Assembly: GCA_031261505.1 (NCBI GenBank)
Contig: JAISJN010000020.1
Span: 1 to 47,814 of the forward strand
Direction: 5' to 3'
From: Clostridioides sp.
GTDB lineage: Bacteria > Bacillota > Clostridia > Peptostreptococcales > Peptostreptococcaceae
DNA: 47,814 nt
Position 1 is the first letter of the stretch, and every line of letters starts with the position of its first letter. Positions 19,568 to 29,115 of this stretch are shown one piece after another. A model generated the notes under the pieces. It saw only the letters and a list, made by a program, of their open reading frames with translations. It was not told where the DNA came from and did no database searches. The position numbers and the translations under genes were made by a program.

Positions 19568-20422
19568 GTGGAGAAAAAAATGTACTATATAGGCGAAGTC
19601 GAGGAAATTTGCAAAATAACCAAAAAAGCGCTTAGGCATTATGACAGGATGGGAGTATTGCCTCCCGATGAAGTTAGCGACAATAATGGGTATAGATGCT
19701 ATAGTGAGGAAACCCTGCTGCATATACCTAGAATAAAATACTACAAACAAAGTGGATTTAAATTAGATCAGATTAAGACATTGATAGAAGGTGGCTCTGA
19801 CTCGGAGTACGAAAGAAGTTTTAGAGAAAAGATCGATGAACTTCACGAAGTCGAAAAAGAGTTGCATCTGAAGATGAGGTCTATCAAGGATTGGTACGAC
19901 CTTGTCCTAGAGGCCGAGATGGTGATAGATACACAGGCTACGGACGTATCAGTGAAGTATATAGACAAAAAAGACATGGTGTTTTTGGACAGGGAATTTG
20001 ATTACAACTACATGGCGTCGATTATAAATATAGAGTTTACAAATTATATAGAGAATATACAGAATGCTATAACTGGACCAGTCATAATAGCTTATCCTTC
20101 GTTTGAAGAAAAAATGTCTGGTAAATGTAAAAAAATGCGTATAATTCAGGAGTCTATCTTAGTATGTAAATGTGAAATATGCGTGGAGTTTGGAGGGGCG
20201 ATGTTTGTTTCTTGTTATCACATAGGCAGACATCAAGATATAGATAAAACATATAAGAAGATGAAGAAATGGATATCTGCTCATGGTTACTCCTGTGAAG
20301 AAGGTTGTTACGAAAGATATGTAATGGATTATTGGACAACCAAGAACTCCGATAGATATGTGACAGAAGTCTTGATAAAAATAAAAAAAAGCGTAAGAAA
20401 ATCAAAGGTCACAGGAAAATAA
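19568..20422 (+). CDS. MerR-family transcriptional regulator
   Basis: 284 aa. The N-terminal winged helix (YIGEVEEICKITKKALRHYD, then GYRCYSEE) is a typical MerR DNA-binding domain. A coiled-coil helix follows at about 85-110, then a C-terminal effector domain of about 170 residues resembling GyrI-like binding domains. GAGGTGAT (19557-19564) favours the GTG at 19568; TTG 19565 and ATG 19580 are alternatives. The likely target is the promoter at 20700-20731, whose 20-bp spacer and palindrome fit MerR activation. The ligand may be choline or a product. Confidence 0.88.
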   Translation: MEKKMYYIGEVEEICKITKKALRHYDRMGVLPPDEVSDNNGYRCYSEETLLHIPRIKYYKQSGFKLDQIKTLIEGGSDSEYERSFREKIDELHEVEKELHLKMRSIKDWYDLVLEAEMVIDTQATDVSVKYIDKKDMVFLDREFDYNYMASIINIEFTNYIENIQNAITGPVIIAYPSFEEKMSGKCKKMRIIQESILVCKCEICVEFGGAMFVSCYHIGRHQDIDKTYKKMKKWISAHGYSCEEGCYERYVMDYWTTKNSDRYVTEVLIKIKKSVRKSKVTGK

Positions 20423-20450
20423 AAAAAGCGTAAGAAAATAAATTTAAGAG

Positions 20451-20490
20451 ATGTCCTCTACCGGTACAGGTAGAGGGCATTATTTTTTCT
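20451..20490 (+). terminator. Terminator after merR
   Basis: ATGTCCTCTACC (20451-20462), loop GGTACA, GGTAGAGGGCAT (20469-20480): a 12-bp stem with one G-T pair, then TATTTTTTCT. Confidence 0.9.
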
Positions 20491-20537
20491 GTTTAAAAAC
20501 ATCAAAAAAACAGTACCCCTAGGTCAGGTTTTTAAAC
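20491..20537. repeat. Inverted repeat upstream of the microcompartment promoter
   Basis: GTTTAAAAAC (20491-20500) and GTTTTTAAAC (20528-20537) are perfect inverted copies separated by 27 bases that contain CCCCTAGG. It may be a protein-binding site or part of the preceding terminator. Confidence 0.5.
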
Positions 20538-20699
20538 AAGAAATTTATTCTAAATAATACGCCTATTGTGAAAATTGTGTTTTAATAAAAAACTGGATTA
20601 TGGATGCAAATTGTACAAACGTGTAAAATCAAGGCGTTCAAAGATTTTCTTGGATTTAAAGATCATAAAAAAAATAAATAATATTTTTTGAAATATCAA

Positions 20700-20731
20700 T
20701 TGACTTTTACCCTTAGGGCAAGGATTATAAT
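20700..20731 (+). promoter_or_regulatory. MerR-type promoter/operator of the choline microcompartment operon
   Basis: TTGACT (20700-20705) and TATAAT (20726-20731) are near-consensus but 20 bases apart, too far for unaided sigma-A. The spacer is centred on the palindrome CCCTTAGGG (20710-20718), extended by TT...AA on each side with one mismatch. Overlong spacers over a dyad are the hallmark of MerR-activated promoters. A merR gene ends about 280 bases upstream. Confidence 0.75.
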
Positions 20732-20737
20732 TTAGGA

Positions 20738-21109
20738 AAAGATATAAAAAGTTATTAAAAGGTTTCAAAACACAAAAATTCCGATTTGAAATGCAGTAAC
20801 TATCAATTGAAAACGTTACGAGAAGAACATCAAAAAATTAATCGATAAATATTTCGGTACGGCTAACTGGAAAATGTTTGCACGACGAGGTATTTTGGAT
20901 CAAGATTAACGAAAAACAACAAGAGTAAAAGAAGAACATAAGCACAAGAGTAAAAAAGGGCATAAGCAAAAGAAGCAGCAGAAGTAAAAGAGACAATATG
21001 AATACAGACAGCAAGGGTAAAGGGAACACATAGGCAAAGGGAATGTCATGAATAAGAGAAACAAGATAGTACAGAAACAAAAGAGTACAGAAATGGGAGG
21101 AGTAATTAA
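20738..21109 (+). other. Long purine-rich 5' leader of the operon
   Basis: About 370 bases between the inferred transcription start and the first gene, with no open frame I can support. From about 20900 on it is nearly pyrimidine-free on this strand and contains imperfect direct repeats, for example ACAAGAGTAAAA at about 20917 and 20945, each followed by a purine run and CATAAGC. It may be a regulatory leader or a decayed gene. Confidence 0.5.
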
Positions 21110-22207
21110 ATGGAGGAGATTTTAAGAGTGGCAAATGTAACAGCCGAAGCAGCGAAGAAAAAGTTATCCAGCGATTTCTTTAAAAAAGGAATTTCAATAG
21201 CTTTGTTCTCAGGGGTAGCGTACGGGTTGTACACAGCGTTTCTGACAATGGGTATGACTAAAGGAGTCTGGGGGGACTGGTACGGTGCAAATACAGCAGG
21301 GTTATCACAGTTCGTAATAATCTATCTATTAGCAGCATTGGGAAATGCGATAAACGATAGTTGCAGTGCAGTATGGGCAGTACTAAATTCAGTAAGACAG
21401 GGTAAATTCAAGGATATGCTTAGATGTATAAACTCAGTACCTGGGAGAACTATGATAGGTGCAGCGCTTATAGGAGGACCTATAGCAGGTACTTCATACG
21501 TTATAGCCATACAGATGGCAGGACCTATAGCAGTTCCAATATCAGCACTTTGCCCAGCAGTAGCGGCGTTATTAGGAAAGATATTATACAAACAAGAGAT
21601 AAATAAGCGTATGGCAGTTGGTATTGTAATATGCGTTGCAGCCAGTTTCCTGATAGGAAGTACAGGTTTCCAAGGTGGATCAATGTCTGCTAACACAATC
21701 CTAGGATTGGCAATAGCTATTATAGCAGCAGTAGGTTGGGGATTTGAAGGATGTGTTGCAGGTTATGCATCAGCGATGGTAGATACTGAAATCGGTATCT
21801 GTATCCGTCAGTTGACTTCTGGAATAGCAAACTTATTTATAGTAGTTCCAGTTATAGGAATTATGGCAGGTGGATTAAACATATCAGTCGACCTAGCAGT
21901 GCAGGCATTCACAAGTGCACCAGCGATGATATGGTTTGCAATGAGTGGACTACTCACATTTGCAACTTTTATGAGTTGGTACGCTGGAAATAGTATGTGT
22001 GGAGCAGGACTTGGTACTGCTTGTAACGGAACATATTCATTCTTTGGACCGCTATTCTGTTTCTTACTACTAGGAATGTACGGTGGGATAGAAGGATGGT
22101 CACTACCTATGATAGCTTGGATAGGTGCGATAATCATGATGTTTGGTATCCTGACTATAGCGATGAATCCACTAGATATATTTAAAAAGAAAAGTGAGGT
22201 CGAGTAA
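21110..22207 (+). CDS. DMT/EamA-like membrane transporter
   Basis: 365 aa with about ten hydrophobic helices after a 30-residue charged N-terminus. Two internal halves are visible: IAGTSYVIAIQMAGPIAVPI (about 124-143) resembles the EamA repeat, and a related glycine-rich pattern recurs after residue 290. It is the first gene of the microcompartment operon, behind GGGAGGAG, so uptake of choline or export of trimethylamine is a fair guess; the substrate is not shown by sequence. It is not a BCCT-type choline carrier. Confidence 0.75.
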   Translation: MEEILRVANVTAEAAKKKLSSDFFKKGISIALFSGVAYGLYTAFLTMGMTKGVWGDWYGANTAGLSQFVIIYLLAALGNAINDSCSAVWAVLNSVRQGKFKDMLRCINSVPGRTMIGAALIGGPIAGTSYVIAIQMAGPIAVPISALCPAVAALLGKILYKQEINKRMAVGIVICVAASFLIGSTGFQGGSMSANTILGLAIAIIAAVGWGFEGCVAGYASAMVDTEIGICIRQLTSGIANLFIVVPVIGIMAGGLNISVDLAVQAFTSAPAMIWFAMSGLLTFATFMSWYAGNSMCGAGLGTACNGTYSFFGPLFCFLLLGMYGGIEGWSLPMIAWIGAIIMMFGILTIAMNPLDIFKKKSEVE

Positions 22208-22210
22208 ATT

Positions 22211-22474
22211 ATGAAACCATTAAATTACGCAATCCTGAAACACTTTACTACAGTTAAGGAAGCAAATGCAGAAGATGTCGTAAGGGCTCTAAAAAGAGAG
22301 TACGGAAAGTTCAAAGCCTTGAATGAAAAGGATGTCCAGTCGTCTCTCATGACTGCTGAAGCCAATGGAATACTTGAAGAAACTAGATTTGAACTGGATT
22401 CAAAGGGAAAATTAGTGGTTTACTACCACGCTAATGAAGATGGCAAGGCTACAATTAATAGATATATTAAATAG
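22211..22474 (+). CDS. Small hypothetical protein, possible winged helix
   Basis: 87 aa, three bases after the transporter stop. The pattern of helices (LNYAILKHFTTVKEANAEDV, VQSSLMTAEANGILEE) followed by a two-strand wing (FELDSKGKLVVYYHA) looks like a winged-helix fold. No family name is recognised. Its place at the front of the operon suggests a role tied to this locus, perhaps regulatory or protein-binding. Confidence 0.7.
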   Translation: MKPLNYAILKHFTTVKEANAEDVVRALKREYGKFKALNEKDVQSSLMTAEANGILEETRFELDSKGKLVVYYHANEDGKATINRYIK

Positions 22475-22517
22475 AGATCAGCATAGATTTACAATACACT
22501 ACGGGGAGGTATTCTAG

Positions 22518-22814
22518 ATGAGATACAACGGTGATGAAGCTCTTGGGCTTGTTGAAACTATAGGATTAGTTCCAGCGCTAGAGGCGGCGGATAAGATGCT
22601 CAAAGCTTCTAATGTCGAGCTAGTATCGTATGAAAATGTCGGTTCGACACTTGTTACGATTATGGTTAAAGGAGATGTCGCAGCGGTGAGATCAGCGGTA
22701 GAAGCTGGAGCAGAAGCAGCGGCGGCAATAGGTAAGCTGACAGCGAAAAACGTTATGCCTAGACCTATAAGACAGGTCGGAGAAATAGTATCAGTACACG
22801 ATGTAGATTTATAA
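22518..22814 (+). CDS. Microcompartment shell protein, BMC hexamer type
   Basis: 98 aa single BMC domain: EALGLVETIGLVPALEAADKM at the start, VKGDVAAVRSAVEAGAEAA in the middle and a C-terminal helix. Proteins of this kind form hexagonal tiles of the shell facets with a central pore for small metabolites. GGGGAGG ribosome binding site. It resembles PduA/EutM, with the usual VMPRP segment near residue 79. Confidence 0.95.
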   Translation: MRYNGDEALGLVETIGLVPALEAADKMLKASNVELVSYENVGSTLVTIMVKGDVAAVRSAVEAGAEAAAAIGKLTAKNVMPRPIRQVGEIVSVHDVDL

Positions 22815-22841
22815 GCTAAGTGCAGAGAGGAGAATATACAG

Positions 22842-23147
22842 ATGTTTAGAAGTGAAGCTTTAGGATTAATAGAAACATTTGGTTTGGTATTTGCACTTGA
22901 AGCAGCTGATGCGATGTGTAAAGCGGCAGATGTTGAACTTATAGGTTACGAAAATGTTGCCTCAGGATATATTTCAGTACTCGTGACTGGAGATGTCGGA
23001 GCGTGCAAGACTGCAGTAGAAGCAGGGGTTAAGGCAGTAGAGGATATGGAAGATGGCAATATGTACAGCCATGTAGTTATAGCAAGACCACATGATGACC
23101 TTCAGAAAATAATAGAGCGTTATAAGATAGAAAATCTTATTTCTTAG
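22842..23147 (+). CDS. Microcompartment shell protein, BMC hexamer type
   Basis: 101 aa single BMC domain: EALGLIETFGLVFALEAADA, LVTGDVGACKTAVEAGVKAV, and an ARPHDDLQKII C-terminal helix. It differs from its neighbour at 22518 in carrying three cysteine-bearing positions (CKAAD, GACK) and in the pore-loop region (ENVASGYISV), so it is a second, distinct shell tile. AGAGAGGAG ribosome binding site. Confidence 0.95.
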   Translation: MFRSEALGLIETFGLVFALEAADAMCKAADVELIGYENVASGYISVLVTGDVGACKTAVEAGVKAVEDMEDGNMYSHVVIARPHDDLQKIIERYKIENLIS

Positions 23148-23178
23148 TAGCTCGTATCTGAGGAGAAGGGAGTGGGGT

Positions 23179-24732
23179 ATGAGTATCATAGATAGCGATT
23201 TGCTCTCAATGCAGGAAGCTAGAATACTTGCAGAAAATGCGTATGAAGCGCAAAAGAAATTAGAGACTTTCACACAGGATCAGTTGGATATTATAGTTGA
23301 GAGTATGTTGAGCGAAGTCGAAAGACATGCAAAAGAGTTGGCAGAGATGTCGTGCGAAGAGACAGACTATGGAAACTGTGAAGATAAATACTTAAAAAAT
23401 AGGTTCATCTGCTCATATCTTCGAGATAGATTAAAAGGAATGCACTGCATTGGAGTGATAAACGAAGATAAGGTGAACAAGACAATGGACGTGGGAGTTC
23501 CGAGGGGAGTAATAGCAGCATTTTGCCCTTCGACTAGCCCAGTGGCAACCGCTATCTACAAGGCAGTGATAGCAGTGAAATCTGGAAATGCAGTTGTATT
23601 TTCTCCACATCCAAATGCAAAGAGAAGCATTGCAAGAGCGCTTGATATACTGATTAAATCAGCAGAAGAACACGGACTTCCAGAAGGAGCACTCACGTAT
23701 TTGACTACAGTGTCCCACCATGGATCGATGGAGCTTATGAAACATAAAAACGTTTCATTGATAATGGTGACAGGGGTACCGTCTATGCTAAGATGTGCAT
23801 CTGAGTCTGGAAAACCGCTTATATACGGTGGAGCAGGAAATGGACCGGCATTTATAGAGAGGACGGCTGATATAAAGCAGTCTGTAAAGGATATAATTGC
23901 GAGCAAGACATTTGATTATGGAATTCTATCTGGGGCGGAGCAGTCCATAGTAGTTGACAGCTGTGTTGAGGCGGAGGTAAGAAGAGAACTTCAGGAAAAC
24001 GATGCTTACTTTATGAGTGAAGAAGAGGCTGGAAAATTCGCATCTCTTTTCCAAAAAGGAGCCTATGGTTTTAAATCACATATGATTGGTAAATCGGCTG
24101 AGTTCTTGGCTAAGAAGGCTGGATTTGAAGTGCCAAAGCATACAAAGGTACTTATATCACAGCAAAAGTACGTTTCACTCGACAATCCGTATTCAAGAGA
24201 AAATCTTTGTCCAGTGCTTGCACTCTACATTGAAGACGATTGGCAACACGCATGTGAAAAATGTATTGAGTTGCTCTTGACGGAGAGACAGGGACATACA
24301 TTAGTAATACACTCAAAAGATGAGGAAGTAATCCGACAGTTTGCACTCAAAAAACCAGTAGGAAGAGTGCTAGTCAATACTCCAGGGGTATTTGGAAGTA
24401 TGGGTGCAACGACAAACCTGTTTCCATCTATGACACTCGGGAGTGGATCAGCAGGTCAGGGAATTACTTCGGATAACGTATCACCTATGAATTTGATATA
24501 TATCAGAAAGGTTGGATACGGAGTTCGAAATGTGGAGGACATCATCGCTTGTGAGGGTGGAGTCAGAGATTTTACCAATGAAGTTAGAATCAATGCTCCA
24601 TCCGAAGTCTGTGAGAGGGAATCAGACGGCGTGGCAGTCCAAAACAAAGATGAAATTCAAAATGAAGATGTAGCTCAAAACGCAGAGCTGCTGAGTAAGA
24701 TATTGCAGTCGATATTAGAAAACTGTAAATAG
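23179..24732 (+). CDS. Aldehyde dehydrogenase homologue lacking catalytic residues (probable pseudoenzyme)
   Basis: 517 aa, related along its length to the enzyme encoded at 32282. The catalytic cysteine is replaced: IIASKTFDYGILSGAEQS has Ser251 where the paralogue has Cys251 (FDNGTICASEQS). The oxyanion-hole asparagine is also lost, Ser120 (PSTSP) for Asn120 (PSTNP). The NAD-fold glycines (GGAGNGPAFIERTAD) are kept. The C-terminus ends in a linker and an amphipathic helix (LLSKILQSILENCK) similar to targeting helices of cargo enzymes. It may act as a structural partner, NAD carrier or scaffold. The frame is intact, so it is not a pseudogene. Confidence 0.85.
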   Translation: MSIIDSDLLSMQEARILAENAYEAQKKLETFTQDQLDIIVESMLSEVERHAKELAEMSCEETDYGNCEDKYLKNRFICSYLRDRLKGMHCIGVINEDKVNKTMDVGVPRGVIAAFCPSTSPVATAIYKAVIAVKSGNAVVFSPHPNAKRSIARALDILIKSAEEHGLPEGALTYLTTVSHHGSMELMKHKNVSLIMVTGVPSMLRCASESGKPLIYGGAGNGPAFIERTADIKQSVKDIIASKTFDYGILSGAEQSIVVDSCVEAEVRRELQENDAYFMSEEEAGKFASLFQKGAYGFKSHMIGKSAEFLAKKAGFEVPKHTKVLISQQKYVSLDNPYSRENLCPVLALYIEDDWQHACEKCIELLLTERQGHTLVIHSKDEEVIRQFALKKPVGRVLVNTPGVFGSMGATTNLFPSMTLGSGSAGQGITSDNVSPMNLIYIRKVGYGVRNVEDIIACEGGVRDFTNEVRINAPSEVCERESDGVAVQNKDEIQNEDVAQNAELLSKILQSILENCK

Positions 24733-24762
24733 AAATAAATCAAGAGAAGGTGAGGTATATAA

Positions 24763-27303
24763 TTGGCTATGAACGATTTTTTAGAACAATTTAAAGCAGC
24801 CACTAAGGACATGTCTGATGCAGAACGCCAAGCATTATTAAAAATGTTCGAAGGTGTGACAAACGGAATTAAAAAAGACGAACCTATAGTGACAAAGGTA
24901 ACTGGCGACAATAATGGAGAAATACCAGAAGGAATAACAGAGCGTCTACAAAGTTTAAAAGAAAACTACTTAAAACAAGTACCTACTATAACTACACACC
25001 GTGCAAGAGCGATGACTGAAATAGTTAAGGAAAACCCAGGGGTACCAAAGGCTATACTAAGAGGTAAGAGTTTCAAACACTGTTGTGAAACTGCACCCTT
25101 ATTGATACAAGATCACGAACTTATAGTTGGAGCTCCAAACGGAGCACCACGTGCTGGATCTTTCTCACCAGATATAGCTTGGAGATGGATGGAAGACGAG
25201 ATAGACACAATAGGTGAAAGACCTCAGGATCCATTCTTCATCTCAGAAGAAGACAAGAAAATAATGAGAGAAGATCTATTCCCATTCTGGAAGGGTAAAT
25301 CAATAGACGAATACTGTGAAGACCAATACCGTGAAGCTGGTGTTTGGGAATTATCGGGTGAATCATTCGTATCCGACTGCTCATATCACGCAGTAAATGG
25401 TGGAGGAGATTCAAACCCAGGTTACGACGTAATATTAATGAAAAAAGGTATGCTGGATATAAAAAGAGAAGCAGAAGAACATCTAGCACAGTTAAACTAC
25501 GAAAATCCAAATGATATAGATAAAATATACTTCTATAAATCATTGATCGATACAGCTGAAGGGGTTATGATCTATGCAAAACGTATGTCTGACCACGCAG
25601 CAGAATTAGCAGCAAAAGAAACAGACCCTAAACGTAAGGCAGAATTACTTAAGATATCAGAAATAAATGCAAAAGTTCCAGCATATAAACCAACCACATT
25701 CTGGGAAGCTATACAGGCTGTTTGGACAGTAGAATCGCTTCTAGTAGTAGAAGAAAACCAGACAGGTATGTCTATAGGACGTGTTGACCAGTATATGTTC
25801 GACCTATACAAAGAAGATATAGAATCTGGAAGGATGAATGACTTCGAAGCATTTGAATTAGCTGGTTGTATGCTTATAAAAATGTCAGAAATGATGTGGA
25901 TAACAAGTGAAGGCGGATCGAAATTCTTCGCAGGATACCAACCGTTCATAAACATGTGCGTCGGTGGTGTGACTAGAGATGGTAGAGATGCTACAAACGA
26001 CTTGACATACCTACTTATGGATACTGTAAGACACGTAAAAATGTACCAACCATCGTTAGCTTGCCGTATACATAAGGGATCACCACAGAAATACCTTAGA
26101 AAGATAGTAGACGTAGTACGTGCAGGTATGGGATTCCCAGCATGCCACTTCGACGATGTACACATAAAGATGATGCTTGCAAAGGGCGTATCTATAGAAG
26201 ATGCTAGAGATTACTGCCTAATGGGTTGTGTTGAGCCACAAAAATCAGGAAGACTATATCAATGGACTTCAACTGCCTACACTCAATGGCCAATATGTAT
26301 CGAACTAGTTCTAAACCACGGTGTACCGCTATGGTATGGAAAACAGGTCACACCTGATATGGGAGATGTAGCACAGTACAAGACTTACGAAGAATTTGAA
26401 GATGCAGTAAAAGAACAGATAAAATATATAACTAAATGGACTAGTGTCGCTACAGTAATATCTCAAAGAGTTCATAGAGAATTAGCACCAAAACCACTTA
26501 TGTCTATCATGTACGAAGGATGTATGGAAAACGGTAGAGGAGTTGAAGCTGGTGGAGCTATGTATAACTTCGGACCAGGGGTTGTATGGAGCGGACTTGC
26601 AACATATGCAGACTCAATGGCAGCTATTAAGAAATTAGTATTTGAAGACAAGAAATACACATTAAAGGAATTAAACGAAGGGTTGAAAGCAGATTTCGTA
26701 GGATACGAAAGAATGAAAAAAGACTGCTTAGATGCACCTAAGTACGGAAATGACGATGATTACGCAGACTACATCGCTGCTGATCTAATCAACTTCACAG
26801 AAATGGAACACAGAAAATACAAGACATTATATTCAGTGCTAAGCCATGGAACATTATCTATATCAAATAATACTCCATTCGGTCAACTTACTGGAGCTAC
26901 TGCAAACGGACGTGCGGCGTGGACACCTCTATCAGATGGTATAAGCCCTACACAAGGAGCTGACTTCAAGGGACCTACAGCTATAATCAAGTCTGTATCT
27001 AAGATGTCTTGCGATAATATGAACATAGGAATGGTCCACAACTTCAAGTTGATAGCTGGACTTCTAGATACAAAAGAAGGAGAAGACGGAATCATTACAT
27101 TATTACGTAGTGCTTGTGCCCTTCAACTTGGAGAAGTTCAATTCAACTATCTAGACAATGAAACGTTGATAGAAGCACAGAAACATCCAGAGCAATACAG
27201 AGATTTAATCGTCCGCGTAGCTGGATACAGCGCTTACTTCGTCGAACTTTGCAAGGATGTTCAGGACGAAATAATCAGTAGAACTATGTTGACACATTTT
27301 TAA
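24763..27303 (+). CDS. cutC: Choline trimethylamine-lyase (glycyl radical enzyme)
   Basis: 846 aa. It cleaves choline to trimethylamine and acetaldehyde by radical chemistry in the microcompartment. The active-site residues known for CutC fall at the exact published numbers: Tyr208, Asp216 (GGGDSNPG), Phe395, Cys489 and Glu491 (MGCVEPQ), Tyr506, and the glycyl radical Gly821 (RVAGYSAYF). This separates it from glycerol and propanediol dehydratases. It is the short form without the long N-terminal extension of some proteobacterial CutC. TTG at 24763 fits AAGGTGAGG; an ATG two codons later is the alternative. An N-terminal amphipathic helix may aid encapsulation. Confidence 0.97.
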   Translation: MAMNDFLEQFKAATKDMSDAERQALLKMFEGVTNGIKKDEPIVTKVTGDNNGEIPEGITERLQSLKENYLKQVPTITTHRARAMTEIVKENPGVPKAILRGKSFKHCCETAPLLIQDHELIVGAPNGAPRAGSFSPDIAWRWMEDEIDTIGERPQDPFFISEEDKKIMREDLFPFWKGKSIDEYCEDQYREAGVWELSGESFVSDCSYHAVNGGGDSNPGYDVILMKKGMLDIKREAEEHLAQLNYENPNDIDKIYFYKSLIDTAEGVMIYAKRMSDHAAELAAKETDPKRKAELLKISEINAKVPAYKPTTFWEAIQAVWTVESLLVVEENQTGMSIGRVDQYMFDLYKEDIESGRMNDFEAFELAGCMLIKMSEMMWITSEGGSKFFAGYQPFINMCVGGVTRDGRDATNDLTYLLMDTVRHVKMYQPSLACRIHKGSPQKYLRKIVDVVRAGMGFPACHFDDVHIKMMLAKGVSIEDARDYCLMGCVEPQKSGRLYQWTSTAYTQWPICIELVLNHGVPLWYGKQVTPDMGDVAQYKTYEEFEDAVKEQIKYITKWTSVATVISQRVHRELAPKPLMSIMYEGCMENGRGVEAGGAMYNFGPGVVWSGLATYADSMAAIKKLVFEDKKYTLKELNEGLKADFVGYERMKKDCLDAPKYGNDDDYADYIAADLINFTEMEHRKYKTLYSVLSHGTLSISNNTPFGQLTGATANGRAAWTPLSDGISPTQGADFKGPTAIIKSVSKMSCDNMNIGMVHNFKLIAGLLDTKEGEDGIITLLRSACALQLGEVQFNYLDNETLIEAQKHPEQYRDLIVRVAGYSAYFVELCKDVQDEIISRTMLTHF

Positions 27304-27321
27304 TATTGGAGATAGATATTT

Positions 27322-28278
27322 ATGATCAATAATAACTCGTGCAACATCATAGAGAGAAAGGCTAGAATCTTTAATACGCAAAAGTACAATATGTACGACG
27401 GTCCAGGAGTTAGAACATTGATATTTTTCCAGGGATGCCCTCTACGTTGCAAATGGTGCGCTAACCCAGAAGGATTAGAGAAAAAACACCGAGTTATGTT
27501 TAAGAGCAATTCATGTATTGACTGTGGTGCATGTATTCCAGCTTGTCCAGTTGGAATACACACCATAAATCCAAATACAGGCAAACACGAGGTAAATCGA
27601 GATATCGAATGTACTGGATGTGGAAAATGCCTAGATGCATGTCTAACATCTGCATTATCAATTGTCGGAGAAGACAAGACGATATCAGAACTTCTAGAGA
27701 TAGTCGAAGAAGATAGATCGTTTTACGATATGTCTGGAGGCGGGCTAACACTAGGTGGTGGAGAGGTGTTGATGCAGCCAGAAGCTGCGGCAAACCTACT
27801 GATGGCAAGCAAGCAGGAAGGTATAAACACCGCCATAGAAACCTGTGGTTACACAAGTCTAAAGACAATACTCAAGGTTGCAGAATTTGTAGATTTATTT
27901 CTATTCGATATCAAACATATCGACCCAGAGAAACATTTTAAATGGACGGGTGTTAGAAACGAACAGATTTTAGAGAATCTACAAGAACTGCTAAGACATA
28001 AATACAATGTAAAGATCCGCATGCCGCTTCTAAAGGGTGTAAACGACCTCAAGGAGGACATCGAAAGGACAATGGAACTACTTATGCCTTACAAGGATTA
28101 CAAAAACTTCAAGGGGATAGACCTACTCCCATACCACAAGATGGGGGTAAACAAGTACAATCAACTTGGAATGGAGTACCCTATTGAGGGAGATCCAAGT
28201 CTTAGCGATGAAGACCTAGATAGGATAGAAACTTGGATCAAAGAGTACGATTTAACCGTCAATGTAATTCGTCACTAG
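27322..28278 (+). CDS. cutD: Choline TMA-lyase activating enzyme (radical SAM)
   Basis: 318 aa. It uses S-adenosylmethionine and a [4Fe-4S] cluster to generate the glycyl radical on CutC. The radical SAM motif is CPLRCKWC (Cys39, 43, 46). Two ferredoxin-type cluster motifs follow in the insert: Cys65/68/71/75 and Cys97/100/103/107. [10 protein letters not shown] is the SAM-binding strand. It lies 18 bases after cutC, the usual pairing. Confidence 0.96.
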   Translation: MINNNSCNIIERKARIFNTQKYNMYDGPGVRTLIFFQGCPLRCKWCANPEGLEKKHRVMFKSNSCIDCGACIPACPVGIHTINPNTGKHEVNRDIECTGCGKCLDACLTSALSIVGEDKTISELLEIVEEDRSFYDMSGGGLTLGGGEVLMQPEAAANLLMASKQEGINTAIETCGYTSLKTILKVAEFVDLFLFDIKHIDPEKHFKWTGVRNEQILENLQELLRHKYNVKIRMPLLKGVNDLKEDIERTMELLMPYKDYKNFKGIDLLPYHKMGVNKYNQLGMEYPIEGDPSLSDEDLDRIETWIKEYDLTVNVIRH

Positions 28279-28315
28279 GTTGACAATATATGAAATAGAG
28301 ATGGGGGATATTTGT

Positions 28316-28666
28316 ATGAGCGATCAAAACAGAGATATCGAGAGAGTCATACAAGAGTCTGTACCAGGGAAACAAATTACAATAGCCCATGTCATCGCAT
28401 CGCCGATGCCAGATATATACGAGCGATTGGGGATCGATGAAAAAGGAGCTATAGGTATTTTAACCTTATCGCCTTATGAAACAGCCATCATAGCTGCAGA
28501 TATAGCGACTAAGGCATCCGATGTCGAGATAGGATTTCTAGACCGTTTTACAGGTTCAGTAGTTATAAACGGAGATGTACAGAGCGTCGAAACCGCTCTT
28601 GAAAAGGTAAATGAAACATTGAAGGATATGCTTGGATTTACCACAGCTCCAATAACAAGAACATGA
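28316..28666 (+). CDS. Microcompartment shell protein, EutS/PduU type
   Basis: 116 aa from the ATG at 28316, with GGGGGAT upstream; a TTG at 28280 is in frame but has no good ribosome binding site. It has the permuted BMC fold: an N-terminal segment [21 protein letters not shown] that forms the small beta-barrel, then [21 protein letters not shown] and a final helix. The length equals PduU. Such proteins cap or bend the shell and may bind enzyme tails. It overlaps the next gene by four bases (ATGA). Confidence 0.92.
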   Translation: MSDQNRDIERVIQESVPGKQITIAHVIASPMPDIYERLGIDEKGAIGILTLSPYETAIIAADIATKASDVEIGFLDRFTGSVVINGDVQSVETALEKVNETLKDMLGFTTAPITRT

Positions 28667-29115
28667 GAAAAAAGAGAATCATGGTCATAGGACCTCATGG
28701 AAGTGGCAAGACGACATTGGTTGACTATTTAAATGGAAAGAGCGGGACGCCTAGGAAGACTCCAGACGTTATATACGGAAAGAACACAATAGATATTCCA
28801 AGTGCGTACATCGAAACTACGTGGATGTACAAAAATTTAATAGCATTATCACAAGATGCATCCAAGATTGTAGTCTTAGTAGATCAGTCGAACTGTAGAG
28901 AAGTCTACTCTCATGGATTTGCAATATTGTTTAAATGTCCCGTAATCGGTGTGATAAGTAAATGTGACCTGAAAGTTGAAAATAGGGAGAAATGTCTAAA
29001 GCAGCTTAAAAACATAGGGATATCGGAACCCTATTTCAGCATCAGCGCCACTGAAAAAATAGGTATTGATACTTTGAAGGATTACTTACTTGGAACGGGG
29101 GAGGTTGAAAAATGA
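28663..29115 (+). CDS. eutP: EutP/PduV-like P-loop protein
   Basis: 150 aa. P-loop GPHGSGKT (10-17) and the guanine-specificity-like SKCD motif (about 106-109) mark a small Ras-like NTPase. EutP of Salmonella has been reported to act as an acetate kinase, and PduV has been linked to microcompartment positioning; which applies here is not known. It overlaps both neighbours, so the operon is tightly coupled. Confidence 0.85.
   Translation: MRKKRIMVIGPHGSGKTTLVDYLNGKSGTPRKTPDVIYGKNTIDIPSAYIETTWMYKNLIALSQDASKIVVLVDQSNCREVYSHGFAILFKCPVIGVISKCDLKVENREKCLKQLKNIGISEPYFSISATEKIGIDTLKDYLLGTGEVEK

Noticed and set aside
25572-26165. 197-codon minus-strand frame inside cutC
   Set aside because: A shadow of the cutC codon pattern; cysteine- and serine-rich translation with no family features.
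24763-27303. Identity as pyruvate formate-lyase, glycerol or propanediol dehydratase
   Set aside because: Residues Asp216, Cys489, Glu491 and Gly821 match choline TMA-lyase numbering exactly, the Cys-Val-Glu motif is of CutC type, and the gene is paired with an activase carrying two extra ferredoxin motifs inside a BMC operon.
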